Assembly: GCA_050250955.1 (NCBI GenBank)
Contig: JBFWNR010000004.1
Span: 496,001 to 560,000 of the forward strand
Length of the DNA: 64,000 bases
Direction of reading: 5' to 3'
Source: CAWAYR01 sp050250955
GTDB taxonomy: Bacteria > Acidobacteriota > Vicinamibacteria > Vicinamibacterales > UBA2999
Shown here piece by piece: positions 8,625 to 16,853 of the stretch. Below the pieces are notes generated by a model. It did no database searches. It saw only the letters and a program-made list of their open reading frames with translations, and was not told where the DNA came from. Position numbers and translations under genes: made by a program. Numbering within the stretch: the stretch's first letter is position 1; each line of letters opens with the position of its first letter.

Positions 8625-9959
8625 CTAGCGCGGGAACCCGGCCGCCGAATACGGCTGCAGCGTCCACTTGGCACCGGTCGACCACAGCACGGTCTGGTCG
8701 ATCCAGGCCGGGCCGGGGTTGCTGCCGCAGTGGTTGCCGATGACGTCGACGACGTGCACGTTCAAGGTGCCTTCGTCGCCCTCCTGCCCGAAGTTGTAGG
8801 CGATGACGTCCTGCGACATGTCGCCGACGCGGGCCCGCTTCCAGTTGAGGCCCCACCGCGTGTCCTCCTGGCGCAGCCGCTGCACCAGGCGGTAGAGCCA
8901 GATGTTGTTGCCGCCGTGCTCGACGCACGAGTTGCGCAGGTCGTTGGGGTAGAGCTGGGCCATCTGCTGGACGACCGCCCAGCGGTTGGGCAGCGGCAGA
9001 TAGTTGGGCGGCGACGGCGAGGGCGGATTCGGCGTCCGCGAGCCCTCGGGGGGCGGCGTCACGACCACCGGCACGAGCGCCGACGCCGCGCTGCCGCCGC
9101 AGGGGTTCACCGCCGTGACGCCGACATAGTAGGTGCCGGCGGGAATCCCCGGATAGGCCACGCTGGTGCTCGACGCCGGCAGGTTCTGGGCGTGGAGCGG
9201 CGGGCCGCTCGGCGAGACATAGGCGGCGAGCTGGTAGCCGGCAGCGCCGGCCACCGCGCCCCATGACACCGACACGGTCGACCCGGTCGCCGTGGCGCTC
9301 ACCGTCGGCGCGGCCGGCGGGATGCACGTCGACGGCGCCACGGTGACCTGCACCTCGTTGGAGGCGCCGCTCGGCCCCCCGGGTCCAATCGCATGCATCC
9401 GGGCGAAGAAGGTCCCGGTCGGCGCGTTCGGCAGCGTCACCTGGCTGGCCACGGGCACCGGCACCACGGCCTGCGTCTGTCCCGGCCCGACGCCGGCGGC
9501 GACGACCAGCCCGGTCAGCGGGCCGGCCGGCAGCCCGACCGAGAAGGTCACCGACGAGCCGCTCGAGGTGGCCACCAGGCCGGTGGGCGGCGCCGGAGGC
9601 GCCAGGGTCGAGCTGACCGTCACGCCGACCACGTTAGAGGCCGCGCTCAAGCCCTGGGCGTTTCGGGCGAATACACGAAGGTAATAAATGCCTTGCGGGG
9701 CGTTGATCGAGAACGTGGTCAGCGGGCCGAGCTCGTACCCGGCGAGCATCTGGGTGGGGGACAGGCCCGCCTCGGCGCGGTAGCTGGTGGCGCCGGCGAC
9801 CGGAGCCCAGGCAGCCGTGACGGTTTGCCCGGAAACCTGCACCTGGAGCACCGGCGCGGCCGGCTGCGCGGCCGCGGTCGCGCTGGTGACCGCGACCAGA
9901 AGGACCGCGGGCAGCGCGGCACGGCAGAGACGGACGAGCGAACACTGGACTGAAGTCAC
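8625..9959 (-). CDS. Secreted FN3-repeat protein with conserved C-terminal domain of unknown function (paralogue B)
   Basis: A roughly 444-residue paralogue of the adjacent downstream gene, with the same layout: signal peptide, three FN3-like modules, Pro/Ser linker, then the conserved C-terminal domain. That domain is very similar (YPNDLRNSCVEHGGNN, RWGLNWKR, VGDMSQDV, HVVDVIGNHCG and DQTVLWSTGA are kept), while the FN3 parts have diverged more. I chose the GTG at 9959 because it directly precedes a signal peptide. GTG at 9965 is equally possible, and the frame stays open further upstream without signal-peptide character. The gene has its own terminator downstream, so the two paralogues may be separately transcribed. 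Confidence 0.7.
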   Translation of the reverse strand: MTSVQCSLVRLCRAALPAVLLVAVTSATAAAQPAAPVLQVQVSGQTVTAAWAPVAGATSYRAEAGLSPTQMLAGYELGPLTTFSINAPQGIYYLRVFARNAQGLSAASNVVGVTVSSTLAPPAPPTGLVATSSGSSVTFSVGLPAGPLTGLVVAAGVGPGQTQAVVPVPVASQVTLPNAPTGTFFARMHAIGPGGPSGASNEVQVTVAPSTCIPPAAPTVSATATGSTVSVSWGAVAGAAGYQLAAYVSPSGPPLHAQNLPASSTSVAYPGIPAGTYYVGVTAVNPCGGSAASALVPVVVTPPPEGSRTPNPPSPSPPNYLPLPNRWAVVQQMAQLYPNDLRNSCVEHGGNNIWLYRLVQRLRQEDTRWGLNWKRARVGDMSQDVIAYNFGQEGDEGTLNVHVVDVIGNHCGSNPGPAWIDQTVLWSTGAKWTLQPYSAAGFPR

Positions 9960-10123
9960 GAACACCCCCGGCCGCTCGTAGTGCGAACGGGATGCCAAGT
10001 GGTTGACGCCCGCGTTGGGACCGGTTGATACGGAACTGCGCACGCCGGCACGACGAGGTTGCACGCCCACTGACGGATCTGATCGGTGCCGCACACCCCG
10101 GCAGGGCGTTCACAGCCGCTTGA

Positions 10124-10129
10124 TATAGT
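10124..10129 (+). promoter_or_regulatory. -10-like TATAGT, 9 nt before the pfkA ATG
   Basis: A TATAGT hexamer ends 9 nt before the start codon. If used as a -10 element, transcription would start 2-3 nt upstream of the ATG and give an essentially leaderless mRNA. There is no Shine-Dalgarno sequence in this gap. A weak alternative promoter with TTGACG at 10003-10008 lies further upstream. Confidence 0.45.
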
Positions 10130-10138
10130 CAGACCCTC

Positions 10139-11227
<1,089 letters not shown>

Positions 11228-11236
11228 GCCCGGCGG

Positions 11237-12412
11237 TCAGCGCCGGGTGTGGAGCACCTCGAGGTACTTGAGGGCGCCGCCGGTGTTGAAGAGGACGACG
11301 GACTCGTCCGGGCGGATCCGCCCATCGGCCACCAGCATCCGCGCCGCCGACATCGCCGCGGCGCCTTCGGGCGCCGCCGAGATGCCCTCGAGTCGGCCGA
11401 TGAGCACCATGTCGTCGACCATCTGGCGGTCGGAGACCATCAGCGCCGTGCCGCCGCTCTCGCGGATCGCGCGCAGGACCAGGAAGTCGCCGATCGCCTT
11501 CGGCACGCGGAGGCCGTGCGCCTCGGTGGCCGGCGATTCCCACAGGGTGGCGCGCTCGGCGCCGGCGTCGAAGGCGCGGACGATGGGCGCACAGCCGGTC
11601 GGCTGGACGGTCACCATCTTCGGCCGCTTGGCGCCGATCCAGCCGAGCGCCTCCATCTCGTCGAACGCCTTCCACATGCCGACCATCCCGGTGCCGCCGC
11701 CGGTGGGATAGATGATCCAGTCGGGCAGGTCCCAGCCGAGCTGCTCGGCGATCTCGTAGCCCATCGTCTTCTTGCCTTCGGCGCGGTAGGGCTCCTTCAG
11801 CGTCGACACGTCGTACCAGCCGTGGGCCTTGGCGCCCTCGGCGGCCAGACGGCCGGCATCGGTGATGAGGCCGTCCACCAGGGTCACGTGCGCGTCGTAG
11901 AGCGCGCACTCGTCGAGGAACGGCGCCTTGGCGTCGCGCGGCATGAACACCTCGCAGCGCATCCCGGCGGCGGCGGCGTAGGCCGCGGCGGCGTTGCCGG
12001 CGTTGCCGGCCGTCGGCAGCGTGATGGTGGTCGCGCCGAGCGCCAGGGCGCGGGTCACCGCCGCCGACTGGCCGCGGGCCTTGAAGGAGTTGGTGGGGTT
12101 GAACGACTCGTCCTTCACGTAGAGGCGTTCGAGTCCGAGCGTGGCGGCGAGCCGCGAGGTGCGCAGCAGCGGGGTGAACCCTTCGCCGAGGGTGACCGGC
12201 GTCTCGCCGGGGAAGAGCGGCAGCAGCTCCCGATACCGCCACATCGTCGGCGCCCGCCCGGCCAGCGTCTCGCGCGGCCACTCGCGGGCCCGGACCAGGT
12301 CGTAGCGGGCGAAGAGCGGCATCCCGCACGACGGACAGACGTGGTGCCGCTGGCGGGCGTCGAACGGCCCGGCCCCGCACGGCACGCTGCATTCGAGGTG
12401 GCTGAAGAACAT
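11237..12412 (-). CDS. thrC: Threonine synthase (PLP-dependent)
   Basis: Converts O-phosphohomoserine to threonine, the last step of threonine synthesis. The 391-residue product has an N-terminal zinc-ribbon-like stretch (C8, C12, C26, C29), then the fold-type II PLP domain. KDESFNPTNSFKARG contains the Schiff-base Lys, and the phosphate-binding loop is TGGGTGMVG. The stretch TAGNAGNAAAAYAA matches the Asn-binding loop of this family. The start codon directly abuts a heptamer repeat array, so no ribosome-binding site is recognisable. Related PLP lyases such as threonine dehydratase are less likely given the N-terminal Cys cluster. Confidence 0.88.
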   Translation of the reverse strand: MFFSHLECSVPCGAGPFDARQRHHVCPSCGMPLFARYDLVRAREWPRETLAGRAPTMWRYRELLPLFPGETPVTLGEGFTPLLRTSRLAATLGLERLYVKDESFNPTNSFKARGQSAAVTRALALGATTITLPTAGNAGNAAAAYAAAAGMRCEVFMPRDAKAPFLDECALYDAHVTLVDGLITDAGRLAAEGAKAHGWYDVSTLKEPYRAEGKKTMGYEIAEQLGWDLPDWIIYPTGGGTGMVGMWKAFDEMEALGWIGAKRPKMVTVQPTGCAPIVRAFDAGAERATLWESPATEAHGLRVPKAIGDFLVLRAIRESGGTALMVSDRQMVDDMVLIGRLEGISAAPEGAAAMSAARMLVADGRIRPDESVVLFNTGGALKYLEVLHTRR

Positions 12413-12440
12413 AGCGGCTAGCGGCTAGCGGCTAGGGGCT
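12413..12440 (+). repeat. Four tandem heptamers (AGCGGCT), array 1
   Basis: Four consecutive 7-bp units of AGCGGCT, the fourth reading AGGGGCT, start immediately next to the thrC start codon. The array is the inverse complement of the second array at 12487-12514, so the two could pair into a long stem in RNA or single-stranded DNA. Confidence 0.85.
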
Positions 12441-12486
12441 AGGCCGTCAATCTGTCACGCCGACTCGGATGCGAAGCTGAGAGTCT

Positions 12487-12514
12487 AGCCGCTAGCCGCT
12501 AGCCGCCAGCCGCT
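12487..12514 (+). repeat. Four tandem heptamers (AGCCGCT), array 2
   Basis: Four 7-bp units: AGCCGCT, AGCCGCT, AGCCGCC, AGCCGCT. It faces array 1 across a 46-bp spacer and ends 6 bp before the frr stop codon. The shared CTAG/AGCC core shows that all arrays belong to one repeat family. Confidence 0.85.
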
Positions 12515-12520
12515 GGCACG

Positions 12521-13090
12521 TTACTTACCGAGCAGTTCCTCGTCCTTCTTCTTCTGCAGGTCGTCGATGGCCCGTACCGCGGCGTCGGTGATCTTCTGCA
12601 CCTCGTCGAGCCCGCGCTTCTCGTCGTCCTCGGAGATCTCGTGGTCCTTGAGGAACTTCTTGAGCCGGTCGTTGGCGTCGCGCCGAATCGTGCGGACGTG
12701 GTTGCGGCCCTCTTCGGCCGCCTTGTGGACGTGGCGGGAGAGTTCCTTGCGCCGCTCCTCGGTGAGCGGGGGAATCGGGATGCGCAGCACCTTGCCGTCG
12801 GCGGCGGGGTTCAGCCCGAGGTCCGACGAGCGGATGGCCTTTTCGAGGCTGGCCATCGTCGAGGGGTCGAACGGCTGCGCGACGATCATCGACGGCTCGG
12901 GAATCGACAGCGTCGCCACCTGGTTCAGCGGCATCTTGGCCCCGTAGGCCTCGACCATGATGTGCTCGAGCAGGCCGGTGCTGGCCCGGCCGGTGCGCAC
13001 CCCGGCGAGTTCGCGGCGGACGTGCTCCACCTGCCCGTCCATGCGCTTCTTGCTCTCCGCGTACAGTCCCTTGAGATCGTTGACGTCCAT
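12521..13090 (-). CDS. frr: Ribosome recycling factor
   Basis: Splits post-termination ribosomes together with EF-G. The 189-residue length is close to the usual 185. The two-domain signature is clear: a long coiled N-terminal helix (EHVRRELAGVRTGRAS) and the C-terminal helices containing KKFLKDHEISEDDEKR and ending in a Lys-rich tail. It lies downstream of pyrH in the conserved order rpsB-tsf-pyrH-frr. A heptamer array separates it from pyrH. Confidence 0.97.
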   Translation of the reverse strand: MDVNDLKGLYAESKKRMDGQVEHVRRELAGVRTGRASTGLLEHIMVEAYGAKMPLNQVATLSIPEPSMIVAQPFDPSTMASLEKAIRSSDLGLNPAADGKVLRIPIPPLTEERRKELSRHVHKAAEEGRNHVRTIRRDANDRLKKFLKDHEISEDDEKRGLDEVQKITDAAVRAIDDLQKKKDEELLGK

Positions 13091-13104
13091 TGTTCCAGCC
13101 TTCT

Positions 13105-13132
13105 AGCCGCTAGCCCCTAGCCGCCAGCCGCA
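13105..13132 (+). repeat. Four tandem heptamers (AGCCGCT-like), array 3
   Basis: Units AGCCGCT, AGCCCCT, AGCCGCC, AGCCGCA fill most of the 51-bp gap between the pyrH stop and the frr start. It has the same unit, copy number and orientation as array 2, about 600 bp away. Confidence 0.8.
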
Positions 13133-13141
13133 GTTCGGGTG

Positions 13142-13882
13142 TCATACGCCCACCGTGGTGCCGACCGCCTCGCCGAGCACGACCCGACGGATGTTGCCCG
13201 GGGTGCGCAGGTTGAAGACGACGATCGGCAGCTTGTTGTCCATGCACAGCGAGATCGCCGTGGCGTCCATCACCTGCAGCCGGTCCTGCAGCACCTGCAG
13301 GTAGGAAATGCGGTCGTAGCGCGTGGCGTCGGGCTGGGTCACCGGGTCGGCGGTGTAGATGCCGTCGACCTTGGTCGCCTTGAGGATCACCTCGGCCTTT
13401 ACTTCCATCGCACGCAGCGCCGCCGCCGTGTCGGTGGTGAAGTAGGGGTTGCCGGTGCCGGCGGCGAACACCACCACCCGGCCCTTCTCGAGGTGGCGGA
13501 TGGCGCGACGGCGGATGAACGGCTCGGCCACCGCCCGCATCTCGATCGCCGAGAGGACGCGGGTCGGGACGTCCTGCGCCTCGAGGGCGTCCTGCAGCGC
13601 CAGGGCGTTCATCACCGTGGCGAGCATGCCCATGTAGTCGGCGGTGGAGCGGTCCATGCCGCGGGCGCTGGCGGCGATGCCGCGGAAGATGTTGCCGCCG
13701 CCGATGACGATGGCGGTCTGCACACCGAGCGACTGGATCTCGGCGACGTCGGCGGCGATGCGGGTGGCGACGTCGGCGTCGATGCCGTAGTTGCCGTCGC
13801 CCATCAGGGCCTCGCCGGACAGCTTGAGCAGGATGCGGGAATAGAGCGGCGTGGACACGGAGGACGGCGACGCGGTCGGCAT
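13142..13882 (-). CDS. pyrH: UMP kinase
   Basis: Phosphorylates UMP to UDP in pyrimidine nucleotide synthesis. The 246-residue protein is a typical hexameric amino-acid-kinase-fold UMP kinase. It has LKLSGEALMG near the N-terminus, the Gly-rich IVIGGGNIFRG loop and MDRSTADYMGMLATVMNALAL. The C-terminal CMDNKLPIVVFN segment is also characteristic. It sits between tsf and frr as in most bacteria. A TATAAT hexamer 11 nt upstream of the ATG may let it be transcribed separately. Confidence 0.97.
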   Translation of the reverse strand: MPTASPSSVSTPLYSRILLKLSGEALMGDGNYGIDADVATRIAADVAEIQSLGVQTAIVIGGGNIFRGIAASARGMDRSTADYMGMLATVMNALALQDALEAQDVPTRVLSAIEMRAVAEPFIRRRAIRHLEKGRVVVFAAGTGNPYFTTDTAAALRAMEVKAEVILKATKVDGIYTADPVTQPDATRYDRISYLQVLQDRLQVMDATAISLCMDNKLPIVVFNLRTPGNIRRVVLGEAVGTTVGV

Positions 13883-13893
13883 CTCGACCGGGC

Positions 13894-13899
13894 ATTATA
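13894..13899 (-). promoter_or_regulatory. -10-like TATAAT, 11 nt before the pyrH ATG
   Basis: The minus strand reads TATAAT in the tsf-pyrH gap, 11 nt before the start codon. No convincing -35 is seen 16-18 nt upstream. A 6-bp hairpin (13921-13936) lies between it and the tsf stop. The predicted 5' leader would be about 4 nt. Confidence 0.45.
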
Positions 13900-13951
13900 G
13901 TCGGCCGGCGGGCGGACGCAGGCGGGAACGCCCGCCGCCGGCGCGATCGGG

Positions 13952-14554
13952 CTACTCGGCGGTCTCGCCGAGCTTGAAGCGCACGAAGCGGGAGACGGTG
14001 ATGTTCTCGCCGGTCTTGGCCGACGCCGCCTGCAGCATCTGCTGGATCGAGACGTTGGGATCGCGGACCGACGGCTGGTCGACCAGGCAGATCTGGCTGT
14101 AGAAGCTGCCCAACTTGCCCTCGACGATCTTGTCGATGACCTGGGCCGGTTTGCCCGACCCGGCGAACTGCGCCCGGTAGATCTCCTTCTCCTTCTCGAG
14201 TTCGGCGGCCGGCACCTGGTCCCGGGTGACGTAGCGCGGGTCGGCGGCGGCGACGTGCATCGCCAGCTCGCGCGCCAGGCCCTGGAAATCGTCGGTGCGG
14301 GCGACGAAGTCGGTCTCGCAGTTCACCTCGACGAGCACGCCGACCTTGCCGCCCATGTGGATGTAGTGGCCGATGACGCCTTCCTTGGTGGCCCGCCCGA
14401 CCCGCTTGGCCGCCGAGGCGATGCCCTTCTTGCGGAGGACCTCGATCGCCTTCTCCATGTCGCCGCCGGCCTCGGCGAGCGCCGCCTTGCAGTCCATCAT
14501 CCCGGCTCCGGTCTTGTCGCGGAGCTGCTTCACCATCTCTGCCGTGATTGCCAT
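13952..14554 (-). CDS. tsf: Elongation factor Ts, short form
   Basis: Nucleotide-exchange factor for EF-Tu. At 200 residues it is the short form, lacking the extra C-terminal region of the roughly 280-residue E. coli protein. The N-terminal module has VKQLRDKTGAGMMDCKAAL and the core has VEVNCETDFVARTDDF, both diagnostic. It follows rpsB after a gap filled by hairpin repeats. An AGAGG ribosome-binding site precedes the ATG. Confidence 0.97.
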   Translation of the reverse strand: MAITAEMVKQLRDKTGAGMMDCKAALAEAGGDMEKAIEVLRKKGIASAAKRVGRATKEGVIGHYIHMGGKVGVLVEVNCETDFVARTDDFQGLARELAMHVAAADPRYVTRDQVPAAELEKEKEIYRAQFAGSGKPAQVIDKIVEGKLGSFYSQICLVDQPSVRDPNVSIQQMLQAASAKTGENITVSRFVRFKLGETAE

Positions 14555-14571
14555 GACCTCTCCAGACGCAA

Positions 14572-14676
14572 GTAGGGCGGCGCATCAGCGCCGCCAGCCC
14601 GCGGCTCGCGCCGGCCGGCGGCTCTGAAGAGCCGCCCTACGACTCCCGCACGCGGCCCGCGCGGCGGGCCGCCCTA
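14572..14676. repeat. REP/BIME-like cluster of three perfect hairpins between rpsB and tsf
   Basis: Three consecutive palindromes fill the gap. The first pairs 14576-14583 with 14588-14595 (8 bp, 4-nt loop). The second pairs 14617-14625 with 14628-14636 (9 bp, 2-nt loop). The third pairs 14652-14660 with 14664-14672 (9 bp, 3-nt loop). The outer ends of the first two, GTAGGGCGGC at 14572-14581 and GCCGCCCTAC at 14631-14640, are inverted copies of each other. A third copy, GCCGCCCTA at 14668-14676, contains the rpsB stop codon. This is the layout of paired REP elements. Confidence 0.75.
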
Positions 14677-15489
14677 ATTCGACGTGGTGGTCGCCGTCTC
14701 GGCGCGCTGCGGGCGCCGGATCGACGCCGGGCGAACCACCCGCGCGGCCTCGTCGGCCGCAGCCTGCTCGGCCTGCGCCGCGGCCTGCTCGGCGCGACGC
14801 GACTCGCGCTCCGCCTGGCCGTCGAGCACCACGTCGGCGACCCGGGCGGCGAACAGCTTGATCGAGCGCAAGGCGTCGTCGTTGCCGGGGATGACGAAGT
14901 CGACCTCGTCGGGATCGCAGTTGGTGTCGACGATGCCGATCACCGGGATCTTCAGCTTGCGCGCCTCGTCGACGGCGATCTTCTCCTTGCGGGTGTCGAC
15001 CACGAAGAGCGCGTCGGGCAGGCGCGACATGCTGCGGATGCCGTCGAGGTTCTTCTGCAGCTTCCGCTTCTCCTTCTCGGCCCGGGCGATCTCCTTCTTG
15101 GGCATGAAGTCGTAGCGGCCGTCGGTGGCCATCGCCTCGAGATCGCGAAGCCGGGCGATGCTGCGCTGGATGGTCGAGAAGTTGGTCAGCAGTCCGCCGA
15201 GCCAGCGCTCGTTGATGTAGAACATGCCGCAGCGCGCCGCCTCGATGGCGATGACGTCCTGCGCCTGCCGCTTGGTGCCCACGAAAAGGATGGTCTTGTC
15301 CTCGGCGGCGAGCTGGCGCACGTAGTCCTCCGCTTCGCGGAACAGCGCCACCGTCTTGCCGAGGTCGAGGATGTAGATGCCACTGCGCTCGCCGAAGATG
15401 TACGGCTTCATCTTCGGGTTCCAGCGCTTCGTCTGGTGGCCGAAATGCACGCCTGCCTCGAGCAGGTCCTTCATCGCGAGTGGTGCCAA
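14674..15489 (-). CDS. rpsB: 30S ribosomal protein S2
   Basis: The 271-residue product has all S2 landmarks: MKDLLEAGVHFGHQTKRWNP, IYILDLGKT, RWLGGLLTN and PVIGIVDTNCDPD. I place the start at the TTG at 15489 rather than the ATG at 15504. A GGAGGA site at 15493-15498 precedes TTG by four bases, and MAPLAMKDLLEAGVHFGHQ aligns in length with the E. coli N-terminus. Starting at 15504 would place the ribosome-binding site inside the gene. The C-terminal tail is Ala/Glu/Arg-rich. It heads the rpsB-tsf-pyrH-frr series. Confidence 0.96.
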   Translation of the reverse strand: MAPLAMKDLLEAGVHFGHQTKRWNPKMKPYIFGERSGIYILDLGKTVALFREAEDYVRQLAAEDKTILFVGTKRQAQDVIAIEAARCGMFYINERWLGGLLTNFSTIQRSIARLRDLEAMATDGRYDFMPKKEIARAEKEKRKLQKNLDGIRSMSRLPDALFVVDTRKEKIAVDEARKLKIPVIGIVDTNCDPDEVDFVIPGNDDALRSIKLFAARVADVVLDGQAERESRRAEQAAAQAEQAAADEAARVVRPASIRRPQRAETATTTSN

Positions 15490-15492
15490 GCG

Positions 15493-15498
15493 TCCTCC
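15493..15498 (-). promoter_or_regulatory. Shine-Dalgarno GGAGGA that sets the rpsB TTG start
   Basis: On the minus strand GGAGGACGC is followed directly by TTG (15489). There is no comparable site before the upstream ATG at 15504. The site therefore decides the start choice for rpsB. Confidence 0.7.
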
Positions 15499-15508
15499 AT
15501 CCATACGA

Positions 15509-15901
15509 CTACCGCTTGCTGAACTGGAAGCGCTTGCGGGCGCCGGCCAGTCCGTACTTCTTGCGTTCCTTGGCCCGCGCGTCGCGGGTCAGGAAGCCGT
15601 CCTTCTTCAGCCGGCCGCGCAGCTCGAGATCGAAGGCGCAGAGGGCGCGGGCGATGCCGAGGCGAATCGCGCCGGCCTGGCCGGCGACACCGCCGCCGGC
15701 GACCGTCGCCAGCACGTCGAACTTCTCGGCCGTCTCGGTGAGCAGCAGCGGCTGCTTGACGGTGATGCGCAGCGACTCGGTGGGGAAGAAGTCGGCGAAT
15801 TCCCGATGGTTGACGGTGATGGCGCCCGAACCGGGGCGAAGGAAGACACGAGCGGTGGACGTCTTGCGGCGTCCGGTGGCGTAGTACTGCAGTCCGGCCA
15901 C
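15509..15901 (-). CDS. rpsI: 30S ribosomal protein S9
   Basis: The 130-residue protein carries the family core: YATGRRKTSTARVFLRPGSG near the N-terminus, VAGGGVAGQAGAIRLGIARAL in the middle, and the basic RKKYGLAGARKRFQFSKR tail that reaches the P-site tRNA. It starts with GTG one base after the rplM stop (TAA C GTG), the usual coupled rplM-rpsI arrangement. Confidence 0.98.
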   Translation of the reverse strand: MAGLQYYATGRRKTSTARVFLRPGSGAITVNHREFADFFPTESLRITVKQPLLLTETAEKFDVLATVAGGGVAGQAGAIRLGIARALCAFDLELRGRLKKDGFLTRDARAKERKKYGLAGARKRFQFSKR

Positions 15902-15902
15902 G

Positions 15903-16334
15903 TTACGACACCTCGAGCGAAATGGGTTGCTGGGCGGCGTGCGGATGCGTCGCCCCGGCGTAGACCTTGAGCTTGCCGTACATCGCGCTGCCGAGGCTGG
16001 TCTTGGGCAGCATCCCGCGGACGGCTTCTTCCACCAGGCGTTCCGGCTTGCGGGCGCGCACGACCTTGGCGCGCTCTTCGCGCAGGCCGCCTTCGTAGCC
16101 CGAGTGGGCGCGATAGAGCTTCTGGTCGTCCTTGTTCCCGGTCAGGCGGACCTTGGCGGCGTTGACGATCACCACGTGGTCGCCGGTGTCGAGAAACGGC
16201 GTGTAACTGGCCTTGTGTTTGCCCTGGAGCAGCCTGGCGGCGGCGGTCGCGACCCGGCCGAGCACGCGGCCCTCGGCGTCGATCACGTGCCAGCGGCGGG
16301 TCACCGTCCCGGGCGTCGCCACAAACGTTCGCAT
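15903..16334 (-). CDS. rplM: 50S ribosomal protein L13
   Basis: The 143-residue protein begins at the ATG at 16334, giving MRTFVATPGTVTRRWHVIDA. This is the normal L13 start and length. VLGRVATAAARLLQGKHK, DTGDHVVIVNAAKVRLTG and VRGMLPKTSLG are diagnostic. A frame continuing upstream into the intergenic region has no family similarity. A good sigma-70-like promoter lies 46 bp upstream. rpsI follows with a one-base gap. Confidence 0.98.
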   Translation of the reverse strand: MRTFVATPGTVTRRWHVIDAEGRVLGRVATAAARLLQGKHKASYTPFLDTGDHVVIVNAAKVRLTGNKDDQKLYRAHSGYEGGLREERAKVVRARKPERLVEEAVRGMLPKTSLGSAMYGKLKVYAGATHPHAAQQPISLEVS

Positions 16335-16379
16335 CGTGTCCGTACCCTTCCCGTGCCGTCGTCGAGACGGCAAACCCAA

Positions 16380-16409
16380 ATAATAGGCCAGCTTCCGGAG
16401 ACCGGTCAA
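16380..16409 (-). promoter_or_regulatory. Sigma-70-type promoter for rplM-rpsI
   Basis: On the minus strand TTGACC (plus coordinates 16404-16409) is separated by 18 bp from TATTAT (16380-16385). The transcript would have a leader of about 40 nt before the rplM ATG, containing the inverted repeat GCCGTC/GACGGC. Both hexamers are close to consensus. Confidence 0.65.
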
Positions 16410-16777
16410 GCGCCAATCTTCCGGCGGGCGCTGATCACGGAACTGTGCGCGAAGCCGTGCAAGCGGTGTCCCGGGGTGCTGACGGGTGCACACCGATGCA
16501 CGACACGGCACCGCCTTCCGCGCCAGGACGCTGCCCGCGACTGCGCGCAGCTGCGCCGCCTAACTGTCGGCAACCACACGGGTTGTCCTTCTGGACCGGC
16601 AGGGACGTGCCGATAGAACCCCGTGGATGGGACCCGGGCGCCGGATGACGCAGAACGGAAAAAACTGTGCGTCGAGTTCGATTTTGTCGGTGTCGTCCCT
16701 GCCACCGGGGAGTGAACCGCACCTGATCGTCCAGCTGTTTCGGGCGAATTCCGGCCAGAACCAGAACTGTCGGCTGC

Positions 16778-16793
16778 TGGTACCGGGTTTGCC
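16778..16793 (+). promoter_or_regulatory. Sigma-54-like promoter upstream of the pilMNOPQ operon
   Basis: The sequence TGGTACCGGGTTTGCC matches the sigma-54 consensus TGGCACG-N4-TTGCW at 9 of 12 fixed positions. The invariant GG (-24) and GC (-12) are kept with the correct 10-bp spacing between them. It lies about 60 bp before the pilM start, so the leader would be about 50 nt. Type IV pilus genes are often RpoN-dependent. No activator gene is visible in this window. Confidence 0.5.
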
Positions 16794-16853
16794 CTTGGCG
16801 ACGCGGCGGCAGCTGGACGTTCCCGTCCGGCGTGGAGAAGGGAAGGCGTCGTA

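Larger units (their letters stand above)
16335..16853. other. 519-bp intergenic region between divergent rplM and pilM
   Basis: The longest gene-free stretch in the window. It contains the rplM promoter on the minus strand (16380-16409), an inverted repeat GCCGTC/GACGGC in the rplM leader, and a sigma-54-like site (16778-16793) facing pilM. The middle part, about 16420-16770, has lower GC than its surroundings in places, and only short open frames with no recognisable product. An enhancer-binding-protein site for the sigma-54 promoter could lie here, but I could not define one. Confidence 0.6.

Noticed and set aside
10003..10032. TTGACG with a TGATAC/GATACG partner as pfkA promoter
   Set aside because: The -10 part matches only about half the consensus. 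The TATAGT nearer the ATG is the better candidate.
12514..12529. Sigma-54-like TGGCACG-N4-TTAC on the plus strand
   Set aside because: It lacks the GC of the -12 element and points into the 3' end of the minus-strand frr gene, with no plus-strand gene downstream.
12413..13132. CRISPR-like repeats
   Set aside because: Units are 7 bp and contiguous without spacers, so they are simple tandem repeats.
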